Notes under the pieces: generated by a model
The model's input: the letters and a program-made list of their open reading frames with translations, nothing else
Told to the model about the DNA's origin: nothing
The model's database searches: none
Assembly: GCA_017163975.1 (NCBI GenBank)
Contig: JAFFSR010000240.1
Coordinates: 62,001-126,000, forward strand
Length of the DNA: 64,000 bases
Direction: 5' to 3'
DNA from: Anastatus disparis
Lineage: Eukaryota > Arthropoda > Insecta > Hymenoptera > Eupelmidae
In this document: positions 57,070 to 64,000 of the stretch, one piece after another
How the letters are laid out: every line of letters starts with the position of its first letter
Position numbering within the stretch: position 1 is the stretch's first letter
Program-made: the position numbers and the translations under genes

Positions 57070-57785
57070 TAATTATAGCATTAATTCAGCGAATTTCTAG
57101 ATCATTTAACTTAACAAATAAGGGGGTTATTAAAGAAATGGTCCAAGATAAACATTTTTTCTCAATATTAAATAATTTTAAGATTTTAAATCAATTAATA
57201 TATAAAGTAATTGTTATTAAAAATATATAATTTAAACTAAGTTTGAATCCCTAGTGTAAGCGGGACTTTCAAAGCATCTAAGTACTAGCAAAGACTTTAG
57301 AACAGAATTAATTGAATTGAATGATTATTTTTAAGAAGAAAACATAGTAATTATATGATTTAATGTTTTTTTTTTATAAAATAAATACTTTCCGTAAATA
57401 AGTTTGTATTTTAAGGGCGATTTCTTATTTAAGTAATATCTTTATTATCTAATACAGTACACTGAAAAAAACATATCGGCATAGTTACAATATAAATAAA
57501 CAAAACAATAGTATAGCTGATAGAGCTAAATATTTGTTTATAATAACAATATAACTATGTATTCAATTTTGCTATAATATATTTTGTTACGATTACGATA
57601 CAGATTGTCATGGTAACGAAAAATTAAATGGTTATATTAAATTAGGTTAATATCGTTAGATCAACGATATTTATTCTGATCACAGCAATATTTATCTTCC
57701 TCATAGCAAGAAAAATTCATATTGTATCAGTGGCGTAAGCATTGACAGCTTAACCTATATTACCGTCGCGCTCTGTGATCTTCGA
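57070..57785. other. Non-coding stretch
   Basis: No gene or paired repeat was recognised. Confidence 0.4.
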
Positions 57786-57790
57786 ATGTA

Positions 57791-58498
57791 CAGTCGACGA
57801 TCTGAGTCCCGCCGCCTTCTCCTCCATTGACTCACTCATGCGTTACCCCCACTCGCTGACTAAAAGGATTTGTTTCCAAACATTCTGAGTCCCGCCGCTG
57901 CTCTATGCGGCTTTTTAACTTGTAAAAATGGATTTCTTAGTTTAATTTTTTTGTTTAGAATACAATAAACGTTTATTGAAATAAAAGGTGACAAAAAATA
58001 TTGTAATATTGCATAATTCTTATTTATATTTACTATAAAAAATATAAAAATTAAATTTTTTTATCTATAGGTAACATAAATTTAAAAATTAAAGAATATA
58101 TTATTTATTGATGAACTAAATACTCATTGTTATTATGAAAATGAAATGAAATAAGATTTATTTTATCTTTTATTTATAAAGCAATCACGTAAATTTTCAA
58201 ATAAATGACATTTTATTGATTAATTAAATAGTTTAATTTTTATATTTTTTTCAGTAAATATAAATGAGAATTATGCAATATTGTATTATTTCTTTGTTAC
58301 TTTTTATTTCAATAAACATTTGTTGTATTTTAAACAAAAAAAATAAAATTAATAAACCCATTTTTACAAGTGAAAAAGTCGCATAGAGCAGCGGCGGGAC
58401 TCAGAATGTTTGGAAACAAATTCTTTTAGTCAGCGAGTAGGGGTAACACATGAGCGAGTCGATGGAGGAGAAGGCGGCGGGACTCAGATCGTCGACTG
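57791..58498. mobile_element. Long-armed foldback element with TA flanks
   Basis: It begins CAGTCGACGATCTGAGTCCC and ends with the inverse, flanked by TA on both sides, as for Tc1/mariner-type MITEs. The arms are about 300 bp, with GC-rich outer 140 bp (CCGCCGCCTTCTCC) and AT-rich inner parts. It ends 29 bp before the ATG of the SAM gene. Confidence 0.8.
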
Positions 58499-58526
58499 TA
58501 TTTATTATTTGAATAATTAACTTATT

Positions 58527-61500
58527 ATGGATGAATGGACCAATAATAAATTAACGGACTGGGGACTTGCTGCTTACGTGGAAAAATTCAAAGGTAAGTT
58601 ATTATGTACATTCCTTTTGTTACAATAAAGAATCTTGATAAGTTGCGTAAAATCAAATTTAAAATTCTCAAGTTTCACTCTTACATTATATTGTTGAAAA
58701 ATGTTCAATAAATTGTTTGTTTTGTTTGCGCGTATGCTGAAAATTTATTTTAGATGAAGAAATTGATAGAGAATCTTTCTCTTATTTGAGTGAAGAGTTA
58801 ATAAAGACAATTTTTACAAAAGCCGGGCCACAGTCAAAATTCATGACAAAGTGGAAAGAAGAATTCGGCAAAGAAAACAATGATGTTTCTTTTTTCCAAA
58901 ATGTATATATAATCATGCTTAAATAATAATTGTAGATTTTTTAAAGATCATTTTAACCTATCTATATATATATATTCTTTCTAATTTAATATATTTATTT
59001 CCTATTTTTCAGGTACTCTTAAATGATCCGAAATCGCTTGAAACACATACTGAAGTATCTGGAGAATTTTTAGAATTTAATGAAAATGTTGAAAATTTAA
59101 ATCAAAATCGTGGTAAAAATAATTATTTACCTAGCTCAAACGAGATATATAGCTTTAGTATAGTAAAACTAATATTTATACTTGTTGTTTTAATTCATAA
59201 ACCTATACACATCGATACTTCTTCAAGCAGTAACGAAAGTACTTTCGACAAAATTGAGCATGCTGATGTTACTCCAATAAAGGGAATACCTATAGCTGAC
59301 ATCATTGAGGTCTTGAGAAGTAGAGTCATTGGAGCATGCATATTAAAAAATTATAAAACGGATAAATTTCTAATAGACGTGCAAAGAAATCAACTATCTG
59401 ATATTTTGATTGATATAGAAATTCGAGCTCATAGTGATTTATTGTAAGTAAAAATTTTTTTTATTAGTAATCTTAATTTAATTTAATTACATAAAAAATT
59501 TATAAGACATAAATTGTGCAATAATAACATAAATATGCTAAATTAAGAGGGAAGAGAGAATAATTTAGAATTTTAAACATATTCAAGTCCATTTTCATCA
59601 ATAAAAAAAAAATTAAAATATTATTAGAACCTAAGAAATTTTCAAATAAAGACGCTATTTAAGATAATATTGTTTCTGAATCAAAATTATATTAACATTA
59701 GTCACTTTTTGTACATCGTAATTTAATTTATTTTCATTGAAAAGACGATTTTACCTATAAAAAGATAATATTTCAGTCTTTTTCAATATTCATGAATCAA
59801 TTTTATCGATTAAAATAGAACATTATTTAAGGTCGTCAGTGGCTAACTTGGTAGAATGATGGTTTCGTAATCTCGAAGTCTCGAGTTCGAATCTTGCTCT
59901 AGGCCCATTAGAACAAGCACCACTGTACTTTTACACGTGCTGTTTTTACAAACACGTTGAAAATCTTCGTCGCTAATTAGCATCGCAATGATAACATAAA
60001 TGCAGCGATGTTAAATAAAACTAAAAGAAAAATAAGAAGTTATTCTTGATTTGTTTACAGTATTCCTCCAATCAGACTATCGGAATTAGCGTTACTAATC
60101 CGTGAAACGTTCCCTAATGAAGAAATTTCAACATACTACGTTCCATATATATACGATGCCGTTTCAAAAATCAAAACTCTTGCTAAAGGAAAACTGTATG
60201 ATAAGCATTGTACGTATAGAGGCTTGTTAGTTAAAGCAAATTCTACAGAAAAACAACAAGGGCGTAAAAGAAAAGTTGAAAAATCTCGTTTGATGAGTCT
60301 TGGGTTTCGAGAACATTTAAGTTTTGATGAAGGTAAACAAAAAATCATAATGATTACAATTATTAAATACAATTGGATTGTAATAATAGAATATTATTAT
60401 GATAAGGAGCTTAACGTTTTAACAATTTCAGATCAAAATCGAGATGAAATTGAAAGGAAAATTCTTTGGTTGAAATTAAACATTGACCCCTGGGAGCAAG
60501 TTGTAAATTTCTGGAAAGAAACCTCAAAGAGAAGAATACTTAACTTGCTCAATTGTACTGAGAGTATTGATTATAAAGATTGTTTTCCTATCTTATTACA
60601 CACGAACAAGGGTTTTGTGCTTGTAAGTAATATACTTTATAATAAATTGAATCAATATTGATAAAAAATGATATTACTGGCAACATTATTTAATAAAAAA
60701 TTGCAATAAAAAAATTCAATTAAATGCTTTTTATAGACCTTTTAAATAATGTTTAAAAACTCAACTTAATTTTTGAGAGTTTAAGATTTTAATTAAAATA
60801 TTATTAAATTAGATAATTTAATTTTAGAAATTTTTTTATAATAAGAACCTATGTTTTTCTTTAGCATATAAATGTTTATGATGCAGAGATAAAAAAAAGT
60901 CATCTTAGCATTGTACGCTCAAATGTTAAAACAGGACAGTTTTGGCTTTCATAATGACGTTATTACAATTTTAGATTACGAAAATTCTGATTATAAAAAC
61001 TCGTTTCTAAAACAGTTTTCATCACTAAATTTAATAATAATGCATATAGAATGCTAGACACTTAAGAGGAGGCCGTATCATTCTGTCCTTGTCTAATCTA
61101 AATTTTCGTTATTATAAATAAATAAAATAATTTCATAGAAAAGTAAGACAACCGCCCAATAGAGCAAAAGACAAGCAAACGATTCTTTTCTATGAAAAAA
61201 TATGAAATTTTTATTATTTTTCGAGTGAAGTCTGAAACGAAAAAACAATCGAACTTGATTGAGTTGATTGGACTGTTTTTTCGTTTCAGACTTCACTCGA
61301 AAAATAATAAAAATTTCATATTTTTTCATAGAAAAGAATCGTTTGCTTGTCTTTTGCTCTATTGGGCGGTTGTCTTACTTTTCTATGAAAATATTTTATT
61401 TATTTATAATAACGAAAATTTAGATTAGACAAGGACAGAATGATACGGCCGCCTCTTAAAGACTAAGTTCGGTTTTTAAATATTTTATTCATAGTTGTTT

Positions 61501-62762
61501 AAAGTAACATAATTTAATGTCAACATTTCATTTATACTCTTATTTAAAAACATGTAATATCTTGTATGTCTGATAAAAAACGTTGTTGTATGTTGTTATA
61601 TTGGCCAATAAATAGTCAATTTTTGTTGAATTAAATTAGGATTTTTCATTGTATTTTACCAATTTTATCTCTTTTTTCTTAGATGAAAATTGATTTTTCA
61701 ACTCAGTATCCTGATAAAATAGATTGCTTAAGCACAGAGTATTTTTTATTTGAAAAAGAAATACTAGCTTATACAGAAAAAAAGAGAAAAAGCCCAGAAA
61801 TAAAAAGTCTATTAAACGAAATACGCAAAGTTCCAGTTGAAAACTATGGTGAGTAAATGAAAACCAATTGATGAATCAACTTTATTATCAATGATGAACT
61901 AACATTATAAAAAATTTATTGTATAAATACAGCATTAAAACAAGTACTAGTTTTCAAACTTTTGCCACTATTATTGCCCGCTCTACCAGTAATAACTGGG
62001 TGCAAAGAAAAAAAGAAAAAAGGAACTGATTCAGAAAATGAAGAAAATAACCAATCAAGAACTGCTTCATGGAAGCCATCAAAAATAGAAGTGCAAAATG
62101 GCTTTCTTCTTCATTTAAAAGTACGTTTGATTTTTCATTTTGCAAACACAACATTTATACATATAGAAGAAATATAGTAATTATTACTATAATATTACCA
62201 TACAATACAGTTTAATACAGCTACTACTAGAATTTATACTATTAGTTTCAAAAAATTTTTATATTTAGGTTCACTAAAAAAAACAGTAACACATACTACA
62301 TTATTAACTAAATTCTAAAACTTAACTTTACAAAATAAATTAGTCATTGTTTTTGTTGAGCCTAACCATTGTATAATTTCTATGTAATTAGTAATTTTCA
62401 CTAAATAGATTTTAATTTTATTATTTTAGGATGAACAAACCATGAATGTAGAACTTCTAAACAGAAGATCAAAGTTTCAAAAGTTCGGACTCAACGAACA
62501 ACCAATACCTGTCATAATCGGAGAGTCAGAGATTGAACAATGTTATTTTGTAATAAATGAAATCAAATATTGCGTAGACTTGCCTTTAGAAGCGATAGAT
62601 GTAACTTTTAAGAGCTTTTATTCACTTCAGTTACAATATCCAAAAGAAGCAGTATACCCATGGATGGTTATTCAAAATAGAATTTATAATATAAGAGCTG
62701 AATTGGATGTTTGTATTCCTAGTATAACGACTTTTATTTCGGACTTGCAGAAAGCGTATTAA
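58527..62762 (+). CDS. SAM-domain gene of cassette B (8 exons, intact)
   Basis: Exons 58527-58593, 58754-58902, 59013-59443, 60061-60332, 60432-60622, 61683-61848, 61933-62120 and 62430-62762 all have GT/AG borders. The total is 1797 nt, giving 598 aa with all phases agreeing. The N-terminus is a SAM domain (LTDWGLAAYVEKFK, FSYLSEELIKTIF, KFMTKWKEEF). Later blocks include LSELALLIRETFPNEEISTY with GKLYDKHCTYRGLL, and a C-terminal domain with FKSFYSLQLQYPKEAVYPW. It resembles animal proteins annotated only as SAM-domain-containing (SAMD3-like); the function is unknown. One hydrophobic stretch (about residues 115-130) could be an unspliced intron. A SINE and a TTAA MITE sit in its introns. Confidence 0.75.
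59831..60031 (+). mobile_element. tRNA-derived SINE copy 2 (intronic)
   Basis: The head GTCGTCAGTGGCTAACTTGG, the anticodon loop TTCGTAA, the B box GAGTTCGAATC and the body GCACCACTGTAC...TCGCTAATTAGCATCGC match copy 1 at 3153-4145. It ends in an A-rich tail just upstream of the exon at 60061. Confidence 0.8.
61062..61459. mobile_element. TTAA-type foldback MITE, copy 3 (intronic)
   Basis: TTAA, then GAGGAGGCCGTATCATTCTG, and the inverse ending CGGCCGCCTC then TTAA. The arms of about 190 bp are almost identical, so this is the youngest of the three copies. It lies in an intron of the SAM gene. The near-perfect palindrome makes mirrored open frames on both strands. Confidence 0.88.
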
Positions 62763-62912
62763 CCATTATAGAAACTTTATATAACAAATTGTAGCGCTTT
62801 ACTTACGTTTTTTTTCATTCGTGAAGTTAATACTTATAAAGTCTTGAAATTGTTTTATATCTTAATCTTAATTATTATTATATTTGTAATGTAATATTTC
62901 TTATGAGTCATT

Positions 62913-64000
62913 ATGGCATTATGTTTTGTATGTAGCAAAAAATTTAGATTAGATAATCTACAGTCTCATATCATTGAGTCGCATTGTCAAAACGACCATA
63001 GTAATGTAAATTACAGATGCGCAGAGCACAATTGTTTTAGAATGTTTTCAGAGTTTCGAGCGTTCAGAAAACATATTCAAACTGTACACACTCGTCTACA
63101 GTCAGAATCACCTTTATCTTTTATTTCATGTGATAAAAACACAAAAGTTGTTAAAGTAAACGAAACCTTTACCTCATATTATTCGAATCCAGTAAATGCA
63201 ATCAGGAATAGAAGTGACACGACTGATTCATGTAATGCACTAGATAAACTATTTATAAATAAAAGCATATTTTTACATAGTCAATCTAGTATGCCAAGAA
63301 AACATGTTCAGTGCTTCTTGAAAGATATTCTGTTCACCAGTGTCAATAAACTTGAAAAAGAATTTAATTCTCCCGTAACTGGATCAGTTTCAAATAATTC
63401 AAGTAAAAAAAATATATCAAATTTTTTCCGTAATTCATTTGAAAAGTTTGATACTGAATATAAGCGTTTATCGTATCTAGAAAGAAAAGGATTTTATTTG
63501 CCACCAGTAAAGTTTCGAATTGATGATTCATATGCGAGTCTCAAACGCGATAAAAATGGTAATTTGAGACAAAACAATGCAAATCTTGAAGCTTTTGCTT
63601 ATATATTTCCATTAAGAAAAATATTAGAAAAGATTTTTGAAATACCGGATGTTTATGATGATGTGATGAATTATAAAAAAAAGCTTGAGCATGAATCGAA
63701 TATTACATCTAATATTATACAGAGTAAGCTGTGGAAGAGAAGAATAAGAAATTACAAGGAAAAAAATGTGCTGCCTTTAATATTGTTTAATGATGATTAT
63801 GAGACAGGGAATGGTTTAGGAACGCATGCCGGAGAACATAAGTTAAGTGCAACTTATGTTACAGTAGGTTGCTTTCCTTCTGAATACCAGTCATCTTTAG
63901 CTTCAATTTTTTTAGCGTTGCTTTTCTATTCTAAAGATCGACAGAGATTTGGCAATTTTTCTTTATTTCGACGACTTATAATAGAATTGAAGTTGTTAGA
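62913..64000 (+). CDS. Zinc-finger transposase-like gene of cassette B (runs off the window)
   Basis: Open from the ATG at 62913 to the window end (362 codons seen), 150 bp after the SAM gene stop. The N-terminus has two C2H2 fingers: C4-C7-H19-H24 and C36-C41-H54-H59. The middle aligns with the start of cassette A's protein (MPRKHVQCFLKDIL against IPRKVAQNFIDALI). The end has FNDDYETGNGLGTHAGEHKL and LLFYSKDRQRFGN, matching 11370-11200 on the other strand. The DAMHD-type motif seen in copy A would lie beyond the window. A DNA-binding transposase-like role is inferred from that homologue. Confidence 0.7.
   Translation, partial: MALCFVCSKKFRLDNLQSHIIESHCQNDHSNVNYRCAEHNCFRMFSEFRAFRKHIQTVHTRLQSESPLSFISCDKNTKVVKVNETFTSYYSNPVNAIRNRSDTTDSCNALDKLFINKSIFLHSQSSMPRKHVQCFLKDILFTSVNKLEKEFNSPVTGSVSNNSSKKNISNFFRNSFEKFDTEYKRLSYLERKGFYLPPVKFRIDDSYASLKRDKNGNLRQNNANLEAFAYIFPLRKILEKIFEIPDVYDDVMNYKKKLEHESNITSNIIQSKLWKRRIRNYKEKNVLPLILFNDDYETGNGLGTHAGEHKLSATYVTVGCFPSEYQSSLASIFLALLFYSKDRQRFGNFSLFRRLIIELKLL

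Noticed and set aside
61093..61428. Two nearly identical frames on opposite strands
   Set aside because: Mirror images created by the near-perfect palindrome of the TTAA MITE.

Overview
This is eukaryotic nuclear DNA, AT-rich and dense in transposons, almost certainly from an insect or another arthropod. The signs are spliceosomal introns with GT/AG boundaries, a relic of the ER translocon gene Sec62, Jockey- and CR1-like LINEs, a tRNA-headed SINE, Helitrons, a Ty3/gypsy-type LTR element and many foldback MITEs. The species cannot be fixed from the sequence alone. All calls come from reading and translating by eye; no database search was run.

Layout. 0.4-4.1 kb: a Helitron remnant nested between inverted repeats, then a hAT-like MITE (8-bp target duplication) nested in a tRNA-derived SINE. 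7.2-8.25 kb: a small LTR element with a gag-to-integrase in-frame deletion. 9.8-15 kb (minus): a two-gene cassette, a SAM-domain gene followed by a transposase-like gene. 15.1-22.7 kb: a ~620-bp satellite split by a full-length CR1-like LINE. 22.7-26.9 kb: a 69-bp-period tandem array bounded by short inverted repeats, itself hit by a TTAA-flanked foldback element. 27.8-31.6 kb: a dead Ulp1-like protease and an intron-containing RPA-like (OB-fold) gene with one frameshift. 33-35.7 kb (minus): an intron-retaining Sec62 pseudogene with a tandem duplication and a Harbinger-like palindrome inside an exon. 37.7 kb: a second TTAA palindrome. 39.5-45.0 kb: a Helitron Rep/helicase broken by two MITEs and a frameshift. 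45.3-50.0 kb (minus): a Jockey LINE with a 13-bp target duplication, carrying its own MITE. 50.4-52.6 kb: an intronless ORF with a long acidic tract, followed by tandem hairpins that match the histone-mRNA 3' stem-loop, then a coiled-coil/RD-rich pseudogene. 54.6-58.5 kb: foldback elements and a decayed CR1 copy. 58.5-64 kb (plus): the second copy of the SAM + transposase-like cassette, apparently intact, running off the window end.

The strongest candidate for an undescribed system is the SAM + zinc-finger/transposase-like gene pair. It is present twice on opposite strands with the same gene order, the same spacing and the same exon blocks. In the 58.5-kb copy the eight exons join with consistent phases into a 598-codon frame. 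The second most interesting object is the acidic-tail ORF followed by histone-type stem-loops.
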